A DNA stretch of 64,000 nt. Source: Oscillospiraceae bacterium. Lineage in GTDB: Bacteria > Bacillota > Clostridia > Oscillospirales > Acutalibacteraceae. Below the pieces are notes generated by a model. It searched no databases and was not told the origin of the DNA. It saw nothing but the letters and a program-made list of their open reading frames with translations. Below, in pieces: positions 17,451 to 25,565 of the stretch (positions within the stretch are counted from its first letter, which is position 1; every line of letters begins with the position of its first letter). The position numbers were made by a program, and so were the translations under genes. The DNA is taken from assembly GCA_902791235.1 (NCBI GenBank), contig CADAUV010000002.1, positions 31,243-95,242 on the forward strand. Direction: 5' to 3'.

Positions 17451-18072
17451 CCGCTTCTTCCTGAATCAGAAGCTCGCTGAAATACGGAAGCTCCTTAATC
17501 CAATCACAGTAAGTGTGCCACTCGTCAAGCTTATGATTTTTCCTTGCATAGTATATGCTTGCAAGAGTTTCATAATTGAGAGTGCAGGTGCGCATCTGAT
17601 TATATGAGCTCGGCAAAAGCTGTATAATCGTATACCAAAGCTCCTTATCCTTTGTTTCAAGATAACGGAGGCGTAAGTCCTCAAGCGTTTCAATGAGCTT
17701 TTCCATCGCCCTGATGCCTTCCTCATTCATATGGTCAACCGAAAAATCGGAAAGCTCAAAGGGCTTTGAATGAATTTTATGCATGGTAGAGGTGGAATTT
17801 GCCACTGTTGCTACCTTATAAGTGTCGTACTCCTTCCACCAGTACATAGGCGCTGTAACATCAACGGAAACAAAAATCATCCTTATGAATTTCCTGTGGT
17901 CAGTGCCTGCCGAGCAAAGACGCTTTGCAAGGCTTAAATCATTTTCACCGAAATGAAAATTACCCTCCTCGTCATAGTATGAGTCGTATCTGCCCCATGA
18001 ATTAAGAGGATTTCTTGCGCCGCGCATTGCGTTGTCAAAATTAAGCACGCTTGTTTTTTCAATTTTAATCAT
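17443..18072 (-). CDS. Conserved protein of unknown function, possibly ThyX-like fold
   Basis: 209 residues, soluble. Conserved-looking blocks are NAMRGARNPLNSWGR, SAGTDHRKFIRMIFV, APMYWWKEYDTYKV and NSTSTMHKI. I recall similar proteins in Firmicutes phages and gut Clostridia. The arrangement of HRKFIRM, the WWKEYDTYK block and the S-T-M-H segment recalls the dUMP/FAD-binding region of the flavin-dependent thymidylate synthase ThyX, but the RHR-x7-S motif itself is missing, so catalytic activity is doubtful. The start overlaps the galU stop by one base, and the end overlaps the CPBP gene by eight. Confidence 0.55.
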   Translation of the reverse strand: MIKIEKTSVLNFDNAMRGARNPLNSWGRYDSYYDEEGNFHFGENDLSLAKRLCSAGTDHRKFIRMIFVSVDVTAPMYWWKEYDTYKVATVANSTSTMHKIHSKPFELSDFSVDHMNEEGIRAMEKLIETLEDLRLRYLETKDKELWYTIIQLLPSSYNQMRTCTLNYETLASIYYARKNHKLDEWHTYCDWIKELPYFSELLIQEEAGE

Positions 18073-18947
18073 CAGTCTATTTCCTTTGCAATTTCTTTTA
18101 TAAACGCCTTCAGTTCATCGCGTGTCTCGGGGTGTTTGAGTCCGACCTCGATATTTGCCTGAAGGATACCGAACTTATTGCCCATATCGTAACGCTTACC
18201 CTCATAATCAACGGCTATTACGCCCTTCTGCTGAGCAAGCGTATTCATCGCGTCTGTAAGCTGAAGCTCACCGCCTGCGCCAAGCGGAGTATTTTCGAGA
18301 ATATCGAAAATCTCAGGCGGCATAACCACTCTGCCGAGGATTGAGAAATTTGAAAGAATTTCCTCAGGCTTCGGCTTTTCAATCATATTGGTACAGTTAT
18401 AACAATTATCTTCGATATGGTCAACCGCAAGAGAGCAGTACTTTGTGATTGCCATACCCTCGACCTCTTTAACGCCTACTGCGCCCTTTCCGTATTTCTC
18501 ATACGCATCACAAAGCTGCTTTGTAACGGGCGTTTCCGATATAATTACATCGTCGCCGTAAAGCACCGCAAACGGCTCGTCGCCTACAAAGCTCTTTGCA
18601 CAGAGCACAGCGTGGCCGAGACCCCTTGTAACCTTCTGACGGATATAATAAATATTTCCGAAGCTTGAGCATTTCATTACATCATCGTAAATCTTTTTCT
18701 TATTCTCATCGTCCGCAAGCTTCGCCTCAAGCTCAACCGAATGGTCAAAGTGGTCCTCAATAACACTCTTTCCCCTGTTTGTAATGATAAGCACATCCTC
18801 AATACCCGAAGCGAAAGCCTCCTCAACAATGTACTGAATTGCAGGTTTATCAACAATATTAAGCATTTCCTTCGGCACTGCCTTTGATACGGGGAGCACC
18901 CTCGTACCAAGACCTGCAGCAGGAATTATCGCCTTTCTTACCTTCAT
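18072..18947 (-). CDS. galU: UTP-glucose-1-phosphate uridylyltransferase
   Basis: 291 residues, the usual length for bacterial GalU. It joins UTP and glucose 1-phosphate to UDP-glucose, needed for cell-wall glycolipids and polysaccharides. The nucleotide-binding start AIIPAAGLGTRVLPVSKAVPKEML and the VDKPAIQYIVEEA block are textbook matches; DQ/E-type sugar-site residues follow in LGLGHAV (here RGLGHAV) and YGDDVI. A GGGGG ribosome site precedes the ATG. It heads a tightly packed minus-strand run with the unknown gene and the CPBP protease. Confidence 0.96.
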   Translation of the reverse strand: MKVRKAIIPAAGLGTRVLPVSKAVPKEMLNIVDKPAIQYIVEEAFASGIEDVLIITNRGKSVIEDHFDHSVELEAKLADDENKKKIYDDVMKCSSFGNIYYIRQKVTRGLGHAVLCAKSFVGDEPFAVLYGDDVIISETPVTKQLCDAYEKYGKGAVGVKEVEGMAITKYCSLAVDHIEDNCYNCTNMIEKPKPEEILSNFSILGRVVMPPEIFDILENTPLGAGGELQLTDAMNTLAQQKGVIAVDYEGKRYDMGNKFGILQANIEVGLKHPETRDELKAFIKEIAKEID

Positions 18948-18968
18948 ATTATTACCCCCAAGTATATT

Positions 18969-20012
18969 TTAATATCCTGTTATTACCGACATAATAAACT
19001 GCAGTGCAAAGAACGCCGCAAGCGGTAAAAACACACTCGTACCGCCCCTCTGATTTAGCAGTAAAATCTTGAGCTGCTTTTTTGAAAGCGGTTCGCTTTT
19101 CTGATTCTGACGAAACTGAAGCTGAGGTATCATAGGCATATCCTCCGCCATATCCTCCTCAAGCTGCTTATTGACGGTATCAATCATTTTAAGCACATGC
19201 TTACGGTAAAGTCCGTCGGCAAATAAAGCGAAAACAACTCTGAGCGCCAGCGTGCAAAGCGCAAACACAAGCATTACGGGCATAAGCGCTTCAACCGCAG
19301 GCTCAGCCGAAAACTGAGCCATAAGCTCGGAATTAGCGAAGCCGTTTGTGAAAAGCTCCTTGTACTGCTCGCTTGAAACCACCGCATTATAAGCCGAGAG
19401 CTGCTTTGCGAAAACGCCGTTTAAAACAAGACTGACAATAAAATTTATCACCAGCGCAAGCAAGCCGTACTTCATCATCTTACGGTAGAAAAAGTAGTAC
19501 GGTCCGAAAATAAACGCGCTCCAGTTCCATGATATTTTTTTATTCTTTCTGAATTTTGTAATAAACTTATTCGTGTTTACGACTATTGCAGAGGAAAGCT
19601 CCGTGGCTGAATAGCCGTCAATACCGCTGTCCTCCTGAAAAGCCTTGCTGTTAACGGCGCTGTAAGCCGAGAGAAACGCAGGCGACTCCTGCCTTTCTCC
19701 GCAGTAGGTGCAAAAGGCTGAGCCCTTCTCTATTTCCCTGCCGCATTTTTCGCACACCGTAGTCTGCGCCTCAGGCATTATAAAGGGTCTGAACGCAGAT
19801 GACGGCTCGCCGTCCTCCGCCTTTTCCTCAGACATCTCCTCAGCCTCAAATTCAAAGCCCGTGCCGTGCTTATCGGCATTCGCGCAGTGTCCGAGAGTTT
19901 TATAACACTCACGGTGATGCGGCGTACCACATTCGGGACAGACAACTATATCGTCGCCGTCGGCAAACACCTCTTGGCAAACAGGGCATTTCTGATTTTT
20001 ATATAAACTCAT
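18969..20012 (-). CDS. RING-like/zinc-ribbon membrane protein with DUF2628
   Basis: 347 residues from the ATG at 20012, chosen because AAAGGA lies six bases before it. The N-terminus is a prokaryotic RING-like zinc finger (CPVCQEVF, CPECGTPHHRECY, residues about 8-40). A second zinc ribbon follows near residue 85 (CEKCGREIE...CTYCGER). A DUF2628-type region (NWSAFIFGPYYFFYRKMMKYG) leads into three to four membrane helices. The family is common in Clostridia; its function is not known. A C-terminal hydrophobic helix ends the protein. It is separated by 21 bases from galU. Confidence 0.8.
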   Translation of the reverse strand: MSLYKNQKCPVCQEVFADGDDIVVCPECGTPHHRECYKTLGHCANADKHGTGFEFEAEEMSEEKAEDGEPSSAFRPFIMPEAQTTVCEKCGREIEKGSAFCTYCGERQESPAFLSAYSAVNSKAFQEDSGIDGYSATELSSAIVVNTNKFITKFRKNKKISWNWSAFIFGPYYFFYRKMMKYGLLALVINFIVSLVLNGVFAKQLSAYNAVVSSEQYKELFTNGFANSELMAQFSAEPAVEALMPVMLVFALCTLALRVVFALFADGLYRKHVLKMIDTVNKQLEEDMAEDMPMIPQLQFRQNQKSEPLSKKQLKILLLNQRGGTSVFLPLAAFFALQFIMSVITGY

Positions 20013-20132
20013 TTTTCTTCCTTTCGGCTGAATTTCAATATTTGAAATCATAAATATTCATAATGTATTATACATTAATATAGCATAATAAATCAATACT
20101 GATATTAAAAATCTGTAAATATATTTTAAATC

Positions 20133-20161
20133 TTGAAATGTGGAAGATATTTGTATATAAT
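20133..20161 (+). promoter_or_regulatory. prfB promoter
   Basis: TTGAAA (20133-20138), 17 bases, TATAAT (20156-20161). Confidence 0.75.
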
Positions 20162-20193
20162 AAAATGAATAAATTTATAGACGGAGTAATACT

Positions 20194-21315
20194 ATGGTAG
20201 AGTACGAAGAATTAAGATTACATCTTCTTGAATTTGAAAAGGATATAAAAAACCTTAAGGAAGCCCTTGCAATTGATATGCTCAAGGGCGAAATTGACGA
20301 GCTTGAGAAGGAAAGCGCAAAGCCTGATTTCTGGGACGATATGGAAAAAAGCCAGAAAACAATGCAGAGGATAGGCTCGCTTAAATCAAAGGTGCAGTCA
20401 TATGAAGGACTTAAAAATGATTTCGACGACGCGCTTGTTATGATTGAGCTTGCCGACGACGAGGGCGACCTTGAGCTTTTAGACGACTGCAGAGAAACTG
20501 TTGACGATATTGAAAAGAGAGTTGAGCAGCTCACGCTTTCAACTCTTCTGAGCGGCGAATACGACAGCAAGAACGCCCTTCTCACCTTCCATGCAGGCGC
20601 AGGCGGCACAGAGGCGCAGGACTGGGCGGAAATGCTTTTCAGAATGTATAACCGCTGGGGCGAGCGCCACGGCTACAAGGTATCGACGCTCGATTTTCTT
20701 GACGGTGATGTAGCAGGCCTTAAAAGCGCAACAATCCTTGTAGAAGGCGAAAACGCCTACGGTTACCTGAAGGGTGAAATGGGCATTCACAGGCTTGTGC
20801 GCGTATCGCCGTTTGACTCCTCGGGACGCCGCCACACCTCTTTTGCATCGCTCGAGGTAATGCCTGAAATTGACGATTCCGTTGATGTTGAAATCCGCGA
20901 GGAAGATATCAAAATGGATGTGTACCGCGCTTCGGGCGCAGGCGGACAGAAGGTTAACAAAACCTCCTCCGCCGTAAGACTGACGCATGTGCCGACGGGC
21001 ATTGTCGTTTCCTGTCAGATTGAGCGTTCACAGCACCAGAACAGAGAGGTTGCAATGCGTATGCTCAAGTCAAAGCTTATCGAGATTAAGGAAAGAGAAA
21101 ATCTTGAAAAGATTGACGACATCAAGGGCGACCAGAAGGAAATCGCATGGGGCAGTCAGATAAGGTCGTATGTCTTTATGCCTTACACAATGGCAAAGGA
21201 CCACAGAACGAATTTTGAAATGGGCAATATCAACGCCGTTATGGACGGAGATATTGACGGATTTATAAACGCATATCTGAAAATGAAATCAGTTGAGGGA
21301 GCTGAAAAACAATGA
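20194..21315 (+). CDS. prfB: Peptide chain release factor 2
   Basis: 373 residues. RF2 recognises UGA and UAA stop codons and triggers peptide release. The GGQ catalytic motif is at residues 250-252 within RASGAGGQKVNKTSSAVRL, and FHAGAGGTEAQDWAEML is the family block ahead of it. The reading frame is continuous from the ATG, so the programmed +1 frameshift that autoregulates prfB in many bacteria is absent here. The stop overlaps the start of the MgtC-like gene as ATGA. Confidence 0.97.
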   Translation: MVEYEELRLHLLEFEKDIKNLKEALAIDMLKGEIDELEKESAKPDFWDDMEKSQKTMQRIGSLKSKVQSYEGLKNDFDDALVMIELADDEGDLELLDDCRETVDDIEKRVEQLTLSTLLSGEYDSKNALLTFHAGAGGTEAQDWAEMLFRMYNRWGERHGYKVSTLDFLDGDVAGLKSATILVEGENAYGYLKGEMGIHRLVRVSPFDSSGRRHTSFASLEVMPEIDDSVDVEIREEDIKMDVYRASGAGGQKVNKTSSAVRLTHVPTGIVVSCQIERSQHQNREVAMRMLKSKLIEIKERENLEKIDDIKGDQKEIAWGSQIRSYVFMPYTMAKDHRTNFEMGNINAVMDGDIDGFINAYLKMKSVEGAEKQ

Positions 21316-22043
21316 TAGAGGCTTTCGGAGAGATAACGGAGCTTACGGGCTTTGCGATAAGGCTTTGTATAGCAATAATCCTCGGACTTATAATCGGGTT
21401 TGAAAGGCAGTGGAACAAGCATCAGGCGGGCATTATGACAAATGTCATTGTCTGCGTAGGCTCATTTGCGTTTACCGCCTTCAGCTTTCTTGCATTTAAC
21501 TATGAAGGAGTTGACATCACGCGTGTTGCGTCGGGCATTGTTTCAGGTATAGGCTTCCTCGGCGCAGGCGTTATTCTGCGTGAGGAGGGCAATATCAGAG
21601 GGCTTTCAACCGCCGCAACAATATGGGCGACCGCCGCGGTTGGTATTCTCTGCACGCTTGAAAATGTGTTTTTCGCCGTAATTGTTGCAGTTGCAATTGT
21701 ATTTCTTCATCTCGTGCTTCATCCCTTTGCAGATTATGTCAACAAGAAATCGCACTACAACAAGGAGCTTGAAAACAAAAGAAATATTGAATGTTTATAC
21801 AAGCTTTCAATAACCTGCACGGAGGAAACGGAGATTGATATCCGCGCTCACCTTGTAAAAACAATCAAAACGAAGGACGGAATTCTCCTCCACAACCTTG
21901 AAAGCAAGGCGACGGATGAAGGTAATGTAAAAATCCGCGCATATGTTACAACAATGAAAAAGGACAATGAAATTGTTGAAAACCTTTTAATACATATCGG
22001 TAAGGACCCCGGAATTATCTCTGCCGGCTGGAATCTGCAGTAA
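21312..22043 (+). CDS. MgtC/SapB family membrane protein
   Basis: 243 residues. The N-terminal 140 residues are the MgtC domain with about four membrane helices and the motifs GLIIGFERQW, GIGFLGAGVILREEGNIRGLSTAATIW. The C-terminal 95 residues form a soluble ACT-like regulatory part (YKLSITCTEETEIDIRAHL). MgtC proteins affect Mg2+ and membrane-potential homeostasis. It is translationally coupled to prfB by ATGA overlap and ends before a strong terminator. Confidence 0.9.
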   Translation: MIEAFGEITELTGFAIRLCIAIILGLIIGFERQWNKHQAGIMTNVIVCVGSFAFTAFSFLAFNYEGVDITRVASGIVSGIGFLGAGVILREEGNIRGLSTAATIWATAAVGILCTLENVFFAVIVAVAIVFLHLVLHPFADYVNKKSHYNKELENKRNIECLYKLSITCTEETEIDIRAHLVKTIKTKDGILLHNLESKATDEGNVKIRAYVTTMKKDNEIVENLLIHIGKDPGIISAGWNLQ

Positions 22044-22080
22044 ACGGCGGCAAGACAAATTCCAAATCTTTACGCTAATA

Positions 22081-22119
22081 AAAACCCCCTTTGAACCGAC
22101 AATAGTTCAAGGGGGTTTT
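22081..22119 (+). terminator. Terminator of prfB-mgtC, overlapping the pdaA ribosome site
   Basis: AACCCCC plus TTGAAC pair with GTTCAA plus GGGGGTT with one bulged T, followed by TTTTATAT. The AAGGGGG of the 3' arm (22109-22115) is also the only ribosome-binding site for the pdaA ATG at 22124. Confidence 0.8.
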
Positions 22120-22123
22120 ATAT

Positions 22124-22966
22124 ATGAAAAGGAATGAAAAAATATTTGCGCTTATACTCTCCGTAATGCTTCTCTGCGGCTGCGCAAGAGGCGGTGCAAA
22201 CGCCGACAGCAGCACTCTCACAGAGGAGAGCAGAAGCACGAATGTGGCTGAAACTACCGTAAAAATCAACAATGTTTTAAACGAAAGCTACAGCACGGAA
22301 AAAATTGTGTGGGGTCCCGGCAGGGCTGAAAATCACGCAAGACCGAATGACCCTGTTTCGCTTCAGGAAAAGTACGGCGAGCTTGGCGCACAGTTTCTTA
22401 TGAGCGACGACAAATTCATCTGTCTGACATTTGACGAAGGGTATGAAAACGGCTTCACACCTGCAATTCTCGATACTCTCAAAGAGAAAAATGTCAAGGC
22501 GATTTTCTTTGTTACCTATGATTTTGCGAAGGACAATCCCGAGCTTATAGAGCGTATGATTGACGAAGGTCATATCATAGGAAATCACACTTACAGACAT
22601 CTTACAATGGACGAAATCACACTTGAAGAAGCTACCGAGGAGGTTATGTTCCTCGACAGATATATGAAGCAGAACTTCAAGTACAGGATGAAGCTTTTCA
22701 GATTTCCGAAGGGTGAGTTCAGCGAAAGCACGCTCGCGCTTGTAAACGAGCTTGGCTACAAGAGTATTTTCTGGTCGTTCGCATACGCCGACTGGGACAC
22801 GCAGAATCAGACGGAAAGCAGCGCCGCGCTTAAAGAAATCACGGATAACCTTCACAACGGCGAGATAATGCTTCTTCATGCGGTGAGCAGTACAAACGCC
22901 GAAATCCTCGGCGATGTTATCGACAGCGCAAGGGAGCAGGGATACGAATTCACAACCGAAGTATAA
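22124..22966 (+). CDS. pdaA: PdaA-family polysaccharide deacetylase, lipoprotein
   Basis: 280 residues. A short signal with lipobox LLCGC (Cys near residue 20) predicts a lipoprotein on the outer face of the membrane. The NodB-type domain carries LTFDEGYENGFTPAILD, FFVTYDFAKDNPELIERM, and the H-x3-H pair in GNHTYRHL. The FDxGYENG form is the hallmark of PdaA, which removes acetyl from N-acetylmuramic acid to make muramic-delta-lactam in spore cortex. This agrees with the SASP gene. The symbol is assigned by family resemblance. Confidence 0.82.
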   Translation: MKRNEKIFALILSVMLLCGCARGGANADSSTLTEESRSTNVAETTVKINNVLNESYSTEKIVWGPGRAENHARPNDPVSLQEKYGELGAQFLMSDDKFICLTFDEGYENGFTPAILDTLKEKNVKAIFFVTYDFAKDNPELIERMIDEGHIIGNHTYRHLTMDEITLEEATEEVMFLDRYMKQNFKYRMKLFRFPKGEFSESTLALVNELGYKSIFWSFAYADWDTQNQTESSAALKEITDNLHNGEIMLLHAVSSTNAEILGDVIDSAREQGYEFTTEV

Positions 22967-22995
22967 ATTATACAATCAGTAATATTTCAGTATCG

Positions 22996-23037
22996 CAAAT
23001 ATGTACAGTCGGGACTCTTCCCGATTGTGCATATTTG
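22996..23037 (+). terminator. Terminator after pdaA
   Basis: CAAATATG...CATATTTG encloses an inner CGGGA/TCCCG stem, followed by TTTATG; the U tract is short. Confidence 0.6.
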
Positions 23038-23075
23038 TTTATGTATAAAAAATTTTAAAAATTTTGTTTTTGCTA

Positions 23076-23104
23076 TTGTTATAATTCAATCTCTATTATA
23101 TAAT
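23076..23104 (+). promoter_or_regulatory. Promoter of the mreBCD-PBP2 operon
   Basis: TTGTTA (23076-23081), 17 bases, TATAAT (23099-23104). Confidence 0.7.
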
Positions 23105-23163
23105 ATTAACCACACTAATTTAAAATAAATAATTTTATACCTTCAGGAAAGTGAGTAATACAT

Positions 23164-24144
23164 ATGCTTTTTTCAAGAGATATAGGCATCGACCTCGGCA
23201 CCTCCACAACGCTCGTATGCGACAAAAAGGGCAGAGTTATAATTGACGAGCCGAGCGTTGTTGCAGTTGATGTTAAGACAAAAAGAGTTCTTGCAACAGG
23301 AGCGCAGGCTAAATCCATGATTGGCAGAACTCCGGGCTCCATCGTTGCCGTAAAGCCGCTTAAATACGGCGTTATCGCCGACTTTGATATGACCTCGGAT
23401 ATGCTCAGAAGCTTCATTTCACGCTCAAGCAAGGGAAATCTTTTTACCCGTACAAGAGTTGTCGTATCCGTTCCGAGCGATGTAACCGAGGTTGAAAGGC
23501 GTGCTGTTGAGGACGCTGTACGCTCCGCAGGCGCACAGGAGGTTGAGCTTATCGAAGCACCGATGGCGTCGGCTCTCGGCGCAGGTCTTCCCGTATTTGA
23601 AGCAACGGGCTCAATGGTTGTTGACATCGGCGGCGGAACCTGTGATATTGCGGTTGTCAGCCTTGGCGGCGTTGCCGTAAACAAGAGCATAAGAGTCGGC
23701 GGCGACGCCCTCGACGAAGCCATCATTGATTATATGACTAAGGAGCATGACCTTCTTATCGGTTCAAATACCGCTGAGGACATCAAGCTTAAGCTTGGCT
23801 CGGCGCGCGAATACGACGGCGAGGGCGCAATGGAAGTAAGAGGCAGAAACATCTCCGACGGCTTACCAAACAGCATCGAAATAACCTCGGCAGATGTAAG
23901 AAAGGTGCTTGAAGCTCCCGTAAACGAAATCATAAGCGCAATCAAAGAGGTGCTTGAGATTACTCTCCCCGAGCTTTCGGCAGATATTATCGACAGAGGT
24001 ATTTACCTCACGGGCGGTGCAAGCAGGCTCAGAGGTCTTGCTGAGCTTATCACCGAAAAGACAAATATCACAGTTCACACACCCGAAAATCCCGAGCGCT
24101 GCGTTGCGCTTGGCACCTCGGTTAAACTCAGAAGGGCAAGATAA
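23164..24144 (+). CDS. mreB: Rod shape-determining protein MreB
   Basis: 326 residues, an actin-like ATPase that polymerises under the membrane and steers lateral wall synthesis. Visible signatures are the phosphate-1 loop DIGIDLGTSTT, KPLKYGVIADFDMT, the phosphate-2 loop VVDIGGGTCDIAVVSLGG and the adenosine loop YLTGGASRLRGL. The operon order mreB, mreC, mreD, PBP2 is the conserved elongasome cluster. MreB and its paralogue Mbl cannot be separated by eye, but the mreC neighbour favours MreB. Confidence 0.95.
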   Translation: MLFSRDIGIDLGTSTTLVCDKKGRVIIDEPSVVAVDVKTKRVLATGAQAKSMIGRTPGSIVAVKPLKYGVIADFDMTSDMLRSFISRSSKGNLFTRTRVVVSVPSDVTEVERRAVEDAVRSAGAQEVELIEAPMASALGAGLPVFEATGSMVVDIGGGTCDIAVVSLGGVAVNKSIRVGGDALDEAIIDYMTKEHDLLIGSNTAEDIKLKLGSAREYDGEGAMEVRGRNISDGLPNSIEITSADVRKVLEAPVNEIISAIKEVLEITLPELSADIIDRGIYLTGGASRLRGLAELITEKTNITVHTPENPERCVALGTSVKLRRAR

Positions 24145-24147
24145 ATA

Positions 24148-24993
24148 ATGAAGGGCATTTTTAAAAGCAGTCGTTTCAAAGTAATAATTGCAATCGCAGG
24201 TCTTCTCATTATAGGTATGTTTTTCTCCGCCGTAACAGGCCACAGCGAGAGCGCGCAGTCGGGAATTGTAGGAACTGTTTTTGCACCTGCACACTGGGTT
24301 GCAGGTAAAATAAGCGACGGCATAACCGTTCTCACAAGAAGCGCAGGCGGCAATGCAGAATACGACAGGCAGATTGACGAGCTTGAAAAAGAGGTCGGAG
24401 AGCTTGAGGACAGGCTTGCCGACTACAACAGCTTAAAGGAACAAAACGACGCATACAGGGAGGCGCTTGAGCTTAAAGAGCAGCAGCCCGAGCTTCAGTT
24501 TGTTGACGCGTCCGTAACAGGCAGGGACGCCGCCGACCCGTACTGCACCTTTACAATAAGCAAGGGTACACTGAGCGGTATCAAGGACGGCGACGCGGTA
24601 CTCTACGGCAAATACCTTGTCGGAATAATAAGGAAGGCATATCCCGCTTACAGCATAGTATGCACTGTGCTTGACCCTGATTTTTCCGTATCGGCTTACG
24701 ATATCTCGACGGGAGAATTAAGCTATGTAACAGGCGACGCGTCGCTCGCAGGCAAGGGTCTTTGTAAATTTGAAAACCTTGATTCATCAACAAAAATCTC
24801 CTACGGTTCAATCATAGCAAGCGCAGGTGTGAGCCGCACTATGCCGAGGGGCATTGTAATCGGCACCGTAAAGGATATAAACGACGAAATAACAGATATA
24901 TCAACATACGCGCAGGTACAGCCGGGCACCGATATTTCAAAGCTCAGCGAATGTCTTGTGCTTATAAACTATGACGCGCAGGGAGCAGAGTAA
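24148..24993 (+). CDS. mreC: Rod shape-determining protein MreC
   Basis: 281 residues. One N-terminal membrane helix (about 10-28, VIIAIAGLLIIGMFFSAV) is followed by a coiled coil (about 70-115, LEKEVGELEDRL, KEQNDAYREALELK) and the extracellular beta-rich domain. MreC links the MreB filament to PBP2 in the elongasome. It starts three bases after the mreB stop and its stop overlaps the mreD start by one base (TAATG). Confidence 0.94.
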   Translation: MKGIFKSSRFKVIIAIAGLLIIGMFFSAVTGHSESAQSGIVGTVFAPAHWVAGKISDGITVLTRSAGGNAEYDRQIDELEKEVGELEDRLADYNSLKEQNDAYREALELKEQQPELQFVDASVTGRDAADPYCTFTISKGTLSGIKDGDAVLYGKYLVGIIRKAYPAYSIVCTVLDPDFSVSAYDISTGELSYVTGDASLAGKGLCKFENLDSSTKISYGSIIASAGVSRTMPRGIVIGTVKDINDEITDISTYAQVQPGTDISKLSECLVLINYDAQGAE

Positions 24994-25529
24994 TGGAGCT
25001 GACAAGAAGGCAAAAGCAAATTAAATACGGCGTATATCTTCTTGTGCTTGCCATATGCCATCTTCTGCAGAATGTATCGGGACTTCTGCCCGAAATATTC
25101 TCCGCAAGGTGCCTTATCATAATTCCTGCCGCAATTATTCTTTCAGTCGGCGAGGACTTCTTTGCGGCGTCGATGCTCGGGCTTTTTTCAGGTCTGTTAT
25201 GGGATATCACCAGCGCCGTGCATATGGGCTTTAACTGTATTTTTTTAATGCTTCTGTGCTTTTTGGCGTCAGCCTTCACAATGAGGATTGCGAGAGATAT
25301 TTTTATTACAAATCTGCTGCTCAGCACTGCGGCAGTTATCGTCTACTGCTTTGTGTACTGGTTATTCTTTATACTGATAAAGGGCGTTGACGGCGGTGAA
25401 CTTACCATTATCACCTTCTATCTGCCGACAGCGGCGTACACCGTAGCAGTTTCACTCATTATGTATTTAATTATCAAACCGATAAAAAACAAGGTTAACG
25501 GTATCAGGCAGGAGCGCTTTGAGGGTTAA
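24993..25529 (+). CDS. mreD: Rod shape-determining protein MreD
   Basis: 178 residues, hydrophobic, with about five membrane helices and the family segment ASMLGLFSGLLWDITSAVHMGFNCIFLM. MreD is the small integral membrane partner of MreC and RodA/PBP2. The start codon overlaps the mreC stop (TAATG). PBP2 follows after 36 bases. Confidence 0.9.
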   Translation: MELTRRQKQIKYGVYLLVLAICHLLQNVSGLLPEIFSARCLIIIPAAIILSVGEDFFAASMLGLFSGLLWDITSAVHMGFNCIFLMLLCFLASAFTMRIARDIFITNLLLSTAAVIVYCFVYWLFFILIKGVDGGELTIITFYLPTAAYTVAVSLIMYLIIKPIKNKVNGIRQERFEG

Positions 25530-25565
25530 CCCGTAAACTAAACTATAAACAAAGGAGGTCGGCGC

